A model generated the notes under the pieces. That model was not told the origin of the DNA. It made no database searches and saw nothing but the letters and a program-made list of their open reading frames with translations. A stretch of DNA of 64,000 nt. It comes from Amylostereum areolatum. Its lineage: Eukaryota > Basidiomycota > Agaricomycetes > Russulales > Stereaceae. The position numbers and the translations under genes were made by a program. Each line of letters starts with the position of its first letter. Position 1 is the first letter of the stretch. Shown here in pieces: positions 44,695 to 57,276 of this stretch. The stretch lies in contig SAXG01000020.1 of assembly GCA_012932865.1 (NCBI GenBank), positions 186,001 to 250,000 of the forward strand, read 5' to 3'.

Positions 44695-46718
44695 TCCCCC
44701 CCTCCCCCCCTCTCTCTGTCTCTGTCTCTCCCTTCCCGTATCTTTATCCCGTTTTATCAGTTATCCCCCCACCACGCTACTCACGGCCTAGCGTCCCCCC
44801 GCGCCCGTGCAGGGCGGCGCGCCCCCGGTGCGCGCGTCGCGACGTTTTCCCCGCCTCCGCTCTCCTGCCCGCCGTTGTGTTCTCCCCCGCATTTTTGCCC
44901 AGCCTCGCGTCGCGCTTTCTTTCTCTCTCGCCTTGTCCTGCGTATCTGCGATGCGCGCCCGACCTGCAGCGCGCGATCGCGGATGGGCCCGGTTTTTGCG
45001 GGCTTGGTTTCGAGTGCGCCCGTGCTTAGCTTAGGTCCTTTGTACGGTGTCTTGTTTTCGCAGTGGAATGCTATCGGTTTCGTAAACGCATCGCGTCCGT
45101 CGTCGACCAGGGGCGGTCGGTGGAAGGAAGGGGGACGGAAAACAAACTTGACAAATGCCGCACTCCAAAGCAGCAGACGAAAATCGCTCAGTTCGGCGGC
45201 TTCAATGGCGTGAAGGGTGGGCTACGAGAGATCGCCGGCACCCCGGTCGCCTCGTATTCTCTCCCTCCCGGCCTCCTCTTCTCCTTGCAAAGCACGGGTC
45301 GAATCTGTCGTCAACTTCTGTGTGTATGTAAGTATGTTCGAACTTGTTTCTCGAAATAGATCCCTGCTCGTATATTTATGTATAGCACAGGGCAGAACAG
45401 ACGCAGATCCAAAGCTTATCACAAACCACCGGGATCAATAGGGGGGTTCCCAGTAGCGCTGAACGAGCAGATTATTGCTCTGATGAACGACCAGATGAAT
45501 CCTCAGATGAACGGTGCGTCGCTTTCGGCACCACGGCAAGGCTGTCGGAGGTTGAACATTTCTGTATATTACATAATAGTGCGACGCGTCCGTGCTACGT
45601 CAGAAAAAGGCGACCGGGATTATAATCAAATTTGGCAAACGTCTCCTTATAACCCGATTATAAGCTAGTTATTATGTCCCAACCCGGGTTGTTCTCGATT
45701 GTAATCTTGGCCTTGCTTCGTCATCAATGTATGTCAACGCGGGTGAACCTCGTCTTGTCTCGCGACAACGCGTCGTCATCGTGTATATTGCTCCCTCAAC
45801 GACATTGTAATGCAGGTACGAGCGCATACAATTCTCCCTTGCGCTGATTTTAATACCGTCTAACGAGTCACCTCCCTCAGGTCCATCCCATGTCATTCAA
45901 TGATTCCGAGTAAGCAACCACTGTGAGTCAGTCCTCTACAATGACTGATGCACGAGACAAGCTAATACCGCTACACTCTCCGCACCATCCTCGCATCCCC
46001 CACTGATCACCATCACCTGGACGTTGCGGACACCTCAAAAACGGCTAAGTCCTGCTTCTCCTATGGCCTGCGGGTATGGGCCATGCCCTGGGCGGGTCAA
46101 TGTTCCAGGATATTCCAGTCGGTAGGCTGTTCGAGTCTACAACGGTGAGTCTCGCCGCAACGCGTCTCGTTCTCGTCCCATCGGCACCGGCTCCAAACCG
46201 GCTCAACCTCACTGTCACAGTGACAAACTTGTTACCCTTCGTCACCCTGTCTGAGCATATAAAGCAGAGCGCGCGCGCGCTGTCACTCCGTCCCCGTTTG
46301 ACTCCCGACTTCCTCTTACGCACCTCAGCTCTTAGCTCCCTCGGCTCCCACTCCGTACCTGATGTATTCAAGGTGCACTGAGTCTCCTGTCTCTGTTGCT
46401 GCCGCCTTCGCTATTGCTGGCTGTTCTCTTGCTTTTTGGCTCCGCTTGCTTTCTCTGAGCTGGAGGTCCATCTATCATATACATAATAATACCTCGTGTA
46501 ATCTCCCGGATTGTACATAATTAGTTGTCAAATCATAATATATTCTGTTACGCTCTACCTGTTTATTGCGCTGAGAACAAGAATGTGTATAAGTTGAGTA
46601 GAAGTAGCTGAAGTCCGAGATCTGAGATCTGAAGAGCGGGAACTGATGATTTGAGCATTGTAATATTGAAAACATTATGCCTGCTACCAAGTTGATCTAT
46701 TCTCCTGATCTATTCTCC
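44695..46718. other. Gene-free spacer
   Basis: About 2 kb after the second AA9 gene. The first 350 bp are pyrimidine-rich 3' UTR. Open stretches on both strands at 46045-46381 have no domain. A (GC)n run occurs near 46270. Confidence 0.4.
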
Positions 46719-46814
46719 GTTGTAACCGGTTGAGATCTTCTGGACGGTGAGTTGTAACCAATTGAGATCTTCTGGACGGCGGGTTGTAACTGATTGAGAT
46801 CTTCTGGACGGCAG
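46719..46814 (+). repeat. Three tandem 32-bp repeats
   Basis: Three head-to-tail copies start at 46719, 46751 and 46783 with the core GTTGTAAC then TTGAGATCTTCTGGACGG. Copies differ at a few bases after GTAAC and at the 3' end. There is no coding context. A minisatellite; a protein-binding role is possible but unsupported. Confidence 0.85.
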
Positions 46815-47693
46815 ATGATATAGCATTTTAAGACTTGCCTCGACGGCTTACGTCCGGTTACACGGGGACTCGACCTCCGCCGTAATCAAATAGTGTCCAT
46901 CGGCCGGCGAGCTATGGCCGTGGACAATGTGACAGCGATGCTGTTGCACAGTTTATACCCAGCTATAAGACCCCAGCAAAAAAATGGCAAAAATGATGAT
47001 TATAAGCGTGGGTAACCGTGCGTAATCCCGGATCGTCTTTTTCTGACGTACTCCATGACCGCACTCTCCTTTGTCCTCCGCTTTGGGGTCCAAATGCCTC
47101 AAGAATGTGGACGAAGTCACGGCCCTTGAAGCCTGTATCTTGACCGGAGTAGGAGGAGGAGGAAGTGGAAGGGTCAGATGGCCGTCCCAGACTATGACAC
47201 CATCAAGCTGCGGACGGCCGTTGTCTGCCGTTGCTCCGACGACCAAGCGCCCATCAAAAATGTCGAGTTCATTGTCGGTAAGCGCCCAATAATTACTCCT
47301 CCGTTCCCCGAGCGCTTGTATGTCCTGCCCCGTCCGCTTTTGGTCTCCCGCCACCATGTACATATATAGGGGGCCGCCCTCTTCGTTAAAAAAAGGTTTT
47401 CGTTTCTACGGCGCTACAGTCGTCCCCTCAAACACGTCCGATCCTTTCGCATCCCCAGGTACATTGGCCACAAAATTTCAACACCCTGTGGCGCACAACA
47501 AGGTTCAATGTCGCTCTGGATCTTCGGCGGCGATCATGCGGATCCAGTAAGAGCCTGATGGCCTCAGTTTTGACATTCTCACTCGGCTTCAACATCATAT
47601 GCACTAACCAAATTTTCCAAGTTGCCAATTGCGAGCTGCAAATGGGCTGTGAACGAGCTCGAGTTCGCCGTCTCCAGCCATCCTATAAATGCC
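46815..47693. other. Spacer with a possible orphan exon
   Basis: An ATG at 47178 opens 34 codons (M-A-V-P-D-Y-D-T-I-K-L-R) to a GTAAGC donor near 47278. Another open stretch at 47371-47459 ends at a GTACAT donor. They could be exons of a small gene or relics of a copy of the next gene; no continuous frame could be built. Confidence 0.3.
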
Positions 47694-47700
47694 TAATGGA
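47694..47700 (+). promoter_or_regulatory. TATA box of the gene at 47759
   Basis: TATAAAT, 65 bp upstream of the ATG. Confidence 0.5.
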
Positions 47701-47758
47701 TCCGTGGTTTGGAAAATCATCGTTCTGACCCCCATAGTATCAACTTTGCACTTACACC

Positions 47759-49551
47759 ATGCTTTTTTCTTCTCTCAAACGCTCCCCCTCGCCCTTGTCC
47801 TCAGTGACAAACTCACTCTCCTCCTCTCCTGTCAAAATCTCGCCAGCTTCCTCCAAAATCTCGTCCTCGTTGTTGTCAACTTTGGCAAACGCCCTCAGTT
47901 TTCCTCGCGACGACCCTATGTTTAATTTCTTAAAGGCTAATATGCGTTCCGTTCTATTCTGTCCCTCCCTTGATGACCCAACCCAGGCTCTTCAGCCGTC
48001 GCCGTAGTAAGTTCAGTCTCTTCCATCCCTCTAACCGTTTGGTCTCACTTTGATTTTTCTTTAGCCCATCTTATGACGACGGACAACCTGTCCCCATCGA
48101 CGAACTGGAGGCCTACGACGAGAACCACGCCTGGGACAAACCATTCTGCTTCTGTAGCCTCCGCGACCCTCACGTTCGTTCCCGTACGAAGCTAATTGTC
48201 CCCAAAGAGACGAGTTGTGTCGCTATCAATCGCGGCAATCCCTGTTTAGTCTGTTCTCTCGGCTCCTGCCCATACTTTGGTTCGTTGTCCTTGGTCTTTT
48301 GTGTGTCCAAAAATTCACTCCATCTTGCTGCATTTAGTCAACTTGAAGGAGCTTCGCGACCGCGTCGCGGCCCACGTTGGTGTCACGCTCCCTCTCAAGA
48401 GTTTCCTCCTGCAAATCTATACTCAGGACGGTAGCGTTATTCTCTTTACAGTTCTTTTTTTCGGGACTAATGAGCATTTCCAGGTAACCGCAAGAGGTTG
48501 CCAAACTTGAAGTCGGATACTTCAGAGCCAAGACCCTCTCCCTTGGGATCCCAACTGGCGGTGGTCGCGAAGCGCCATCGATTTATGACTCCCGTTCGGA
48601 GTGCATTTCTTCGTTTCTCTCGCACCCTCTCACACATCCTCATGCTATCACTTCCAGATGCCACTCCGGGCCCTTCCTCTCACTGCACGCTTCCCACTCC
48701 ACCCGGCATTCTTTCCGACAGAGACAGAGAATCCACGTACAAGGACGACATGGATGATTTCTTTGGTGAGTTTCCCCGCTGTGTTTTATGTGGCCCTTAC
48801 TTATATCTACTCGCTCCACAGCATTGCAAGGGAACACCGTGTATTCTCCCATTCTCCCATGTGAGTTCTCTTCTAATTTGTTTGTTTTGATGACCTTCTA
48901 ATCATGGCCAACTAAGTCATGGGCAGGTATGGTCTCCACCGCGACGGGTTCATCGAAGACATGTCTCGTCTTCATGAACGCCTTCCTGCACACCTGTCCG
49001 ACAAGTTGCGCTCCGAGGTCCTGCTCTTACCCTACGAGCAAGTGGTCGATTTGTTCCATCGGATGCTTCGCCACGGAATCTTCTTCGAGGATTTTGTGCA
49101 GATCATATCCCACTGTCGGGAGTGCTCTCGCATCATGTCAGCCAATGCACTAGAAAACCACATCTGTACCCCCCGCTCCCCCCGGGCTCCCCCCGAGTCT
49201 CCTCACGTTGTTAAACAGGAGCCTACGGCCACATCCGAACGCCTCCCTTCTCCAGCCGTCATATCAATCTCATCGACATCCCCTAGTCCTTCTCTACCCA
49301 CCTTTACATCCCTCCTCAAGCGTTCGTTGTCAGACGTCCTCGATGCCGCGGATATCAAGAAGAGCACGAAACGGAGAAGGATCAATATTCCTCGTCCCCT
49401 CCTGGTAGGCGTTGAGGATCTTCCTCGTCAGGGTCGCGCTCGCCTTCCCGCTCCTGGTAAGACCGCCGTGTTGACGACGGCGATGAAGGCGAAGGGGAAA
49501 GGCCGAGCGATAGATGTCATCGACCTGACCGCCAGCGATGACGAGCAGTAG
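47759..49551 (+). CDS. Cysteine-rich unknown protein with a SUMO-interaction-like tail
   Basis: Six exons (47759-48006, 48065-48279, 48338-48430, 48484-48765, 48822-48860, 48917-49551) join in phase to 503 residues. The Ser-rich N-terminus leads to a Cys cluster (C-F-C, T-S-C, N-P-C-L-V-C, G-S-C, residues 113-154). Near residue 365 a C-R-E-C followed by H-I-C could bind zinc. Ser/Pro-rich sequence and a basic K-K-S-T-K-R-R-R patch, a likely nuclear signal, follow. The C-terminus is V-I-D-L-T (493-497) then acidic S-D-D-E, the textbook layout of a SUMO-interaction motif. A nuclear role tied to SUMO is therefore plausible but inferred. I do not recognise the family. Confidence 0.68.
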
Positions 49552-49983
49552 TGATTCCCATAAAGTACATGTCTAATATACGTCTTAGACACTCACTTTC
49601 CGTTCCCCGCTCCGTTCATAGTACTTTACCTTCGATATTTCGTTAATTGTGTTCGGTTTATAGTTTCCATTAAATGCTATGATCTTCGTGTTCAAGCTTC
49701 AAGGGTGCGAACTACTGATCAATATTCAATGTATCGGACTCGATGCGTCCGAGTCGTCGAGTCAGACGTGTTCTCTCTCGAAGCTTGAAGTCCTCGACTC
49801 CTTGACTCCATCCCCCTCTCATTGATCCAACTTCACTGCTTCAACTTCTCAGAATCAACCTGCAATTTTCAACGCTCTCGTCAAACCTGCGTCCGCTCCC
49901 CTATTACCTCCACCCACCCTAACCCCCGTTATACCTGAATCCATCCTATCCCGTCGGCACGCGATGTCCCCCCATCCGTCCGC
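49552..49983. other. Spacer
   Basis: About 430 bp. Two GAAGCTTGAA-like palindromic segments (near 49700 and 49780) are the only visible structure. Confidence 0.35.
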
Positions 49984-50594
49984 TCACCCGTACGGCCTCG
50001 AGTCCTGTGCGTAAGCGGCGTCGAGCGAAGTGTGACTTGATCGTCGGATCTTGTCGCCTGTGTCGTAGCGAGTGGCCGTGAGGCTTGCCGCTGACGATCT
50101 TGACGTCGTAGCCGGGAGTGGTGTCGGGAGCGGTGGGAGGTGAGATGGAGGAGGCGGGAGATATCGACGGGGAGCGGGAAGATTCGGGAGTGCTGGGCGA
50201 AGACGACGGCGACAGTGTTGGAGGGATAGGGGGGAAAGTATAGACCGCAGGTGATGGGATGGGACGGTAGGGTATGGGTTGTGGCGGGAGCTGAGGATGT
50301 TGACGCCGTCGACGGTGAAGAAGAGGAGGCGGAGGAGGCGGAGAAAGGCATTGACGAGCCGAAAAGGGTGGGGTTTTGACGGTGAAGGATCTGAGGCGGG
50401 AGTGGGGAGGAGAAGAGGGGGGTAGGGACCGACGCTGGAAAAGTCCTGCCTGACGCGAGTCTCAAACCCACGCTCGCGTAAGACGGTGGGGTGGACGTTG
50501 AGTTGCGACTCGAGGTACGAGCACATTTCCCGCTCCATTTGGCTGATCTCGTGCAGCGCGAACATGCCCTGTGCAACGATGCACCAGGACTTGT
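49984..50594 (-). pseudogene. C-terminal half of a Pcl/PHO80-type cyclin, cut by the LTR element
   Basis: Reading leftwards from the LTR boundary, the frame gives K-S-W-C-I-V-A-Q-G-M-F-A-L-H-E-I, then Q-M-E-R-E-M-C-S-Y-L-E and Q-L-N-V, R-Q-D-F and G-P-Y-P. This is the conserved end of the cyclin box in fungal cyclins that partner Pho85-like kinases. The next part is a long Ser/Pro-rich tail, open in two frames, which makes the true C-terminus uncertain. The N-terminal half of the cyclin box should lie to the right, but the gypsy element starts there and the far side of the element carries unrelated hAT sequence. The gene is therefore a stump. Confidence 0.7.
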
Positions 50595-51014
50595 TGTCAC
50601 AGATCGCTCCATTGCTTTCTTCGTTTGCAGACCTTGTACACGCGACGTGTCACGGCACATGACTTTCCTTCGCATCACATGCTCCAACGACGTCATTGCC
50701 CGGACTTCCGAACGGCATTCCGCATCCTTATCTATGACATCATTGCTCCGGACTCCCGTCCTCCTCCCCATGACTCCTTTCTTATTGTTCCCCCCACTCA
50801 CACCACTATCGCATCGCATCGCACCATCGTTCCCACTTGTATATAAGGACAGTATCCCTTTTCCCTTTTCCTCAGACTGTCCATCTCGTCATACGGTACT
50901 GTAGCGCACGTTGCACTACCCTAGACCCCGGCACTCTCGAATCTATTTCCTTCTCGCTCCTCCCATCGTCGCGACTTAGGCGGTTCATCGGTCTCATAAA
51001 CTGCGTTTCTGACA
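50595..51014 (+). repeat. Left LTR
   Basis: 420 bp, TGTCAC...CTGACA, with a TATATAAG promoter element at 50840 about 245 bp into the LTR. It starts directly at the cyclin stump. Confidence 0.92.
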
Positions 51015-53248
51015 CCTGGACAGTCTACCCCTACGCCTACCTCGCACCCCTCTCTCCATCTACCTCTGCCGTCTCTACGACATTAAAAACTCCCACCACG
51101 GACCTCCCGAACGCACCGGTTTTCCTCCCGTTCAACGGAAAGCCGATCACCCCCCGCGACGACGCACCACTCCCCTACCCTTGGTCCGACGCCGTCACCG
51201 TCAACTGCCTCGTCCCCGTACAGAACCTCTGCAAGAAAGATCCCTGGACCGCACACGGCCTCAACTTCCGCATCTTCGAGTGGAGGTGGCACAAGGATCA
51301 CGGTACTGTCGTCCTCACCCTATACGTCCGGATCACTACGTGCATCAACGTAGATCTCGAACGCCTTGAATTCACCCTCCACGCCCCCACCTACCACACA
51401 TACCTCATCCAGGACACCCCCAACCCGATCCTCCAAACCAGTTTCACCTCCGTCTCCCAGTTTAACCGCCGGACCCCCGAATCCACCCCGCCACCAGTCC
51501 TCCGTCCCACCATCAAGGGTAAGACCCTTCGTCGCCGCCACCACGAACATAAGATCCGCCAGGCAGTAAAAGCCGGCTACCTCACCAAGAAACTCCTCGG
51601 CCGTCGCCCCATCGCGGCGGACTTCTTCTAGACCATCATCACGTCCTCCACAGCCCCTCGTCCCCCCACTCCGAACCTCCCCCCAGGCGTTTTTCGAGAC
51701 TACTGTCCCGAAGAATACTATATCCTCACCTCGCAGCAGACTAAGGAATCCGTACGTTGGCTGCACGACGAACCAAACCGGCAACGTCGAGACTGGTACT
51801 TCGACGACCGTGACGAACAACCCTACGTCGAAGAATCGGATTTTGCCACCGCTGCGGACGTTCTACAGCGCTTCCTGAACCCCCCTCCGACCAACTCGCC
51901 CCCACCCCGTCGACGTACTGTAATCGAAGTCCCAGAAGGGATCAACCACAACGACACAACTGGGAAGTGGTACGCCTATAGACGGAACAAGAACGGAACC
52001 CCAGGACGATCAGTAGTTGAGTGGCAGCCCACTTCGTTCAGTCCCGTCCAAGATCACTGGTCGTGGCATCATAACCAGCAATTCCTCACCCCCGCCGACT
52101 TCCTTGTCGCAAAACAAGTTGAGGACGAAGTTGAAGAAGCAGAAGAACGCCGACGAGAAACCCTACGCCGCCTTGATCAAGAACTCGCCCAATCCCTCAC
52201 CGTCCCCCTCCCCTTCGACAAAATGTCCGATGCCGAATCCAAACCTGCCGTCTCCAAGCGGGAGATCGGCCCCAAGCCAAAGCCATTCAAAGGCGATAGA
52301 CGCGACACCCTCCGGTTCTCCCTCGAGCTCCGCATGTTCCTGCGCGTTAACAAAGATGTTTATGCCACAGATGACGCCAAGATGATGCTCCTCCTCAGCC
52401 TGATGGAGGACGACACGGCGAAAGCCTGGGCCACGCATCGCCGCATGGAACTCTTCGCCGACGAAGACGAGAAGGAAGACGCCGACACCCTCGACCCCAC
52501 GCCCCCAACACTCCACTATAGCTCCTACAAAGAGCTCTTCGAGAGGTTCGGCAAGGACTTCGTGCCCGTCGATCCGAAGATAGAGGCTCAGCGTAAGATC
52601 AACGAGCTCGCAATGACCACCCGGGACGTCACTGACTTTATCACCGAGTTTGAGATGCTGGCAACCATGTCAGCGTACGACGACGAGGCGCTAATCCACT
52701 TTTTCAAGAAGGGACTTCAGCGTGACCTCGGCAAGCAGGTGGCCCGGTCGTACCCGTTCCCCACCAAGCTCGCGGAGTGGAAGGAGCGCACCCGCCGCAT
52801 CAACCACCAGTGGCTCGAAGAGAACCCGGAGAGGAAGAGCAGTCAGTCCAAGGGGGCTGTCGCGCTCACCTCGAACGGTTCGACCAACGACTCCTCATCG
52901 CGCCGAGTCGGCGCCTTCACCAACACCTCGACCCGCCCTGCAAAGCTGACGGACGACGAGCGCGCAAAGATGATGCGCGAAGGCAAGTGCTTCATGTGTC
53001 GACAGGCCGGTCACGTCTCTCGTGACTGCCCCAACCGCGACTCGAGCGCGCGACGGGTGGGCGCAGTAGAGACTGGGTCCAAGGCCCCTCCCCTGCCGAC
53101 GAACACGGCTCCGTCCACTGCGAAAGCAGCCCCCGACCCATCCAAAACCATCGCAGCGATCACTCGCCAGCTGAAGGATCTGGACGCGGAAGGCAAGGAG
53201 CAGGCAGTAGCGCTGTTGAAGGACATCTTGGAATCGCAGGATTTTTGA
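51015..53248 (+). pseudogene. gag: gag with a long upstream open frame
   Basis: The recognisable Gag starts at the ATG at 52223. It runs 341 codons to 53248 with a retrotransposon-Gag domain (K-P-F-K-G-D-R-R-D at the start, E-L-F-E-R-F-G in the middle) and a CCHC knuckle C-F-M-C-R-Q-A-G-H-V-S-R-D-C near residues 254-267. Upstream, the same reading frame is open from inside the LTR (about 50840) to the Gag ATG. It is broken only by a TAG at 51629-51631 and has no Met before that stop. The upstream peptide is basic near its end (R-R-R-H-H-E-H-K-I-R). Gag packages the element RNA. Whether the upstream frame was translated is unknown. Confidence 0.8.
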
Positions 53249-53361
53249 AACGCCCCCCAGTCGCGTCGTCTGGTGGAGGCAAAGGACTTTTGGTATCATC
53301 GTCGAATCATTTCGCTGTATTATCATCCATGCATACCTGTGAGCAATCGTATCCCCCGTAA

Positions 53362-56300
53362 TTGTATCTGTCTACTGTCACCAAGAACAGGCAAACACCA
53401 TCGATCACGCTCAAAGTCAAGCTGATCGGACGAGTTACCAAAAGAGAAATCGACGCAGACGCGCTGCTTGATAGCGGCGCAGAAGGAATTATCCTGAACC
53501 GAAGCTTCGTTGAACGCAAGAAGCTCACCACAAGAAAACTAGAAAACCCGTTCCCCGTGCGTAATGTGGACGGCACCGAGAACATCATGGGCTGGGTACG
53601 CGACACAATGACCCAGCGGATCCGGATATACTCGCAAGATTCAAAGGCGTACCATGAGGAAGAAGCTGAGTTCTTCATCACTGACATCGGCGATCATGAC
53701 ATGATCCTTGGAACAGACTGGCTCGATGAGCACAATCCCACCATAGACTGGCAACGAGACCATGTTGACATGCTCCGCTGCCCCCCCTCATGCACTCTGT
53801 CCAAACCTCCTGTGACAAACCTCGCAACCAAGCCACGGAGACCATCATCGGTCCAATCACAGCGTAAGGTTGAAGCAGGTAAAACCCCGAGGACACCTCT
53901 CGTTCTGGACGATCCCTTCCCAGAGCCGACATATGTATCCTGGACCCCAGTCCCCACTTATGTTATTCCTGAACGCAGAGTCAAAGGTGTTTGCGTCTGT
54001 ACGGTCCATCGCTCCCCTCTACCCGCACGACTCTTCACTGAAGACGACGACGAGCGGCCCATGGTATTCCGAGACTGGGAGATCAATGGACTACGCCGCG
54101 CCGGAATCCTCCCTGAAACCGATGGTCCTAATCCAGATGCAATACCCATCCGCGCAGGCTTTACAAAAGCGCAGGAGCTTGCAGAGCATTCAAAAGAGAA
54201 CGCACGCCCGCAAACCTTTGAAGACTTAGTCCCCCCGCCGTACTGCGACTTCGCGCCTGTATTCGACAAAAAAACCTCCGAACGACTTCCTGACCGATGA
54301 CCATGGGACCATGCTATCGATATGAAAGACGGCTTTGAACCCAAACCATGCAAAATCTACCCCCTCTCACCTTCCGAGCAGATCGAACTCGACACCTTCC
54401 TCGACGACCACCTGAAGAAGGGCTATATCCGCCCATCGAAGTCACCTCAGGCGAGTCCGTTCTTCTTTGTGAAGAAAAAGGATGGAAAGCTGCGTCCCGT
54501 ACAGGACTATCGAGAACTAAACAAGGGCACTGTCAAGAACGAATACCCCTTGCCACTGATCTCTGAAATTGTCGACCATCTCAAAGGTGCAAAGATCTTC
54601 TCCAAGATGGATGTCCGCTGGGGCTACAACAATGTCCGCATCAAGGAAGGCGACGAGTGGAAGGCTGCGTTCAAGACGAATCGCGGTCTCTTCGAACCTA
54701 CGGTGATGTTTTTCGGGCTTATGAACTCCCCTGCGACATTTCAGGCAATGATGAATGAACTGTTCAAGGATCTCATCGACTCGGGCAAGGTCATCATCTA
54801 CATGGACGACATCCTGGTGTTCACTCGCACCATGGACGAACACCGTGCCATAGTGCGGCAGGTTCTGCAGCGTTTGCAAGACAACGACCTCTTCCTCAAA
54901 CCGGAGAAATGCATCTTTGAGCAAGACTCTGTTGAATACCTCGGACTCATCATCTCGCACGACAAGATCGCTATGGACCCCCGTCAAGGTAGCAGGTATT
55001 CAGGACTGGCCGACACCACGAACGGTCAAAGATGTGCAATCCTTCCTCGGCTTTGGCAACTTCTACCGACGTTTCATCAAGGACTTCTCCAAGGTTGCAC
55101 GACCCCTATTTGACCTGACAAAGAAGGACTGCACATGGGGCTGGTCGGCGGACTGCCAAACTGCGTTTGACGCACTGAAAGCTGCGTTTACTTCCTCCCC
55201 CATCTTGGTCATGCCTGACCCAAAGAAGCCTTACCTCGTCGAAGTCGATGCCTCGGACTTTGCTACTGGAGGTATACTCTCGCAGAAAGGCGACGATGGT
55301 CACTGGCATCCAGTGGCGTATCTGTCCAAGGCCCTATCAGAACCGGAACGGAACTACGACATCTATGACAAGGAGCTACTTGCGATCATCCGTGCGCTTG
55401 AAGCCTGGCGCCACTACCTCAAAGGCGCCCCCGACACCGTCGAAATCTGGACAGATCACAAGAACCTGGAGCACTTCAAGACGGCACAGAAGCTGAGCCG
55501 CCGACAGGCACGTTGGGCTCTATTCCTCACTCGATTTGACTTCTCGCTCGTTCATAAACCAGGAATTTCCCACCGCCCGGATCCAATGTCTCGACGACCC
55601 GATCACAAGGATGGTGTTGAAAACGACAACAAGGAGCGCGTCTTGCTTGACCCCAAGTACTTCCAAGTACGCGCAACGAGGCCAGGAGCAGTAACCTCCC
55701 TCGGTGATGTCGAACTCCGACGACGTATCCGCGACTGCAAAACCAAGGACATCGAGGTCGTTCAAGCCCTGGACGCCATCTTACGGAATGGACCACGTAC
55801 ACTCGTCAAGAACCTTCAAGAATGGAACTACGAAGAAGGCCTGGTCCTGTTTAGAGGAAAGGTATATGTCCCTGCGGATGACGAGCTGCGACGCGACATT
55901 GTCAAAATGTACCATGAATCGCCCCTGGCTGGACACCCCGGTCGCTTCAAGACTTACGAGCTTGTGAGTCGTGAATATTGGTGGCCTGGCATGTCTGTCT
56001 TTGTCCGCGACTTTGTAGCAGGATGCGCAACCTGCCAGTCGACGAAGACACAGAGCAGCCGACCCCACGTCGACATGATCCCAAACGAAGTACCCGATCG
56101 ACCATTTGGCGTCATCTCCACCGACTTCATCATCGAACTCCCTGACTGCGAAGGCTATAACGCCGTCAATGTCAGTGGTCGATCGCCTCACCAAGATGGT
56201 GGTTACCACCCCATGTACAACGAAGATCACCAGTGATGGCACGGCCGACATTCTCTTCGACAAGGTATACCGACACTACGGCTTAGCAGACAAGATCATC

Positions 56301-57204
56301 TCGGATCAGTGGACCCCAATTTGCTGGACAGGTGATGCATACACTCAACGAGAAGCTCGGGATCAAGTCCACCCTCAGCACAGCGTATCACCCACAGACA
56401 GACGGCCAAACCGAACGCGAGAACCAGAACCTCGAGCAGTTCCTGCGAGTATTCTGCAACTACCGTCAAGACGACTGGGTGAAGTGGTTGCCCTTCTTCG
56501 AGTTTTCTCACAACTCTTGCACCCATGCAGCTACTGGAAAGGCTCCCTTTGAAGTCCTCTACGGCTTCCTCCCGAAAATGTACCCCTCCGTAAACCCGTC
56601 CTCAAAGGTCCCTGCAGTTGAAGAACGCCTCCGTCAACTTGAAGAAGTCCGACAGGAGATCAAGGCCAGCCTTTCCCTCGCATCAGACTTGATGAAGCAC
56701 TACAATGGCTGACACGGTCAGCGAATCAACGCAGTTTGCCGTCGGAGACAAAGTATGGCTAGAAGGCAAAAACCTGAAGACGACGAGACCGAAAGCTAAG
56801 CTTGCTGCCAAACGATTTGGACCCTTCGAAGTCATTGACGTCATCAGCCCAGTCAACTACCGCTTGAAGCTGCCGAAGACGTGGCAAATCCATCCAGTCT
56901 TCCATGCCTCGCTGCTCACCGCGTACAAGGAGACAGCCGCTCACGGGCCAAATTATGAACAGCCGCCACCAGACCTCATTGACGATGAAGAAGAATACGA
57001 CAGTTGAAGACATTGTCGACTCTAAACCAACTCGTAACAAGAAAGGCTATTCAGTACCTCGTCAAGTGGGCCGGCTATCCCGACTCCGAAAACACCTGGC
57101 TCCCGCGTTCGTCGCTCTCAAAGGTTACCGACATGATTGACGCTTTCCACAAGCGCCATCCAAATGCGCCCCGCCCCTGTGCATTCCCTCGGCATCTCCT
57201 TTGA
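53362..57204 (+). pseudogene. pol: pol (protease, RT, RNase H, integrase, chromodomain), frame-broken
   Basis: Protease: A-L-L-D-S-G-A-E-G (near 53460). A TGA at 54298-54300 interrupts the frame between protease and [17 protein letters not shown] and Y-M-D-D-I-L-V-F (near 54798). A five-C run at 54978-54982 shifts the frame. RNase H: E-V-D-A-S-D and T-D-H-K-N-L. Integrase: a H...H...C-x2-C zinc region (55917-56045), a D-D-E core with S-T-D-F, I-S-D-Q in place of S-D-R, and further shifts near 56170 and 56330. After a shift at 56705 comes G-D-K-V-W-L, then two more near 57000-57050, then a chromodomain (Y-L-V-K-W-A-G-Y, W-L-P). No functional polyprotein can be made. Confidence 0.9.
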
Positions 57205-57262
57205 CTGATTTTCTCACATCCACCCTTGCAGATGACATCGCGCTCCAGGCGAAAGCACGTCT

Positions 57263-57276
57263 TAAAGGGGGGGTAA
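57263..57276 (+). promoter_or_regulatory. Polypurine tract
   Basis: AAAGGGGGGG (57265-57273) next to the right LTR at the expected place for plus-strand priming of reverse transcription. Confidence 0.75.

Noticed and set aside
43563..45029. Plus-strand ORF of 488 codons in another frame over the second AA9 gene
   Set aside because: Produced by strong third-position C bias. Extremely Arg/Pro-rich and unlike any family; the correct frame gives a clean AA9 protein.
51015..51035. tRNA primer-binding site after the left LTR
   Set aside because: The sequence CCTGGACAGTCTACCCC does not clearly match a tRNA 3' end that I can recall, so no site is annotated.
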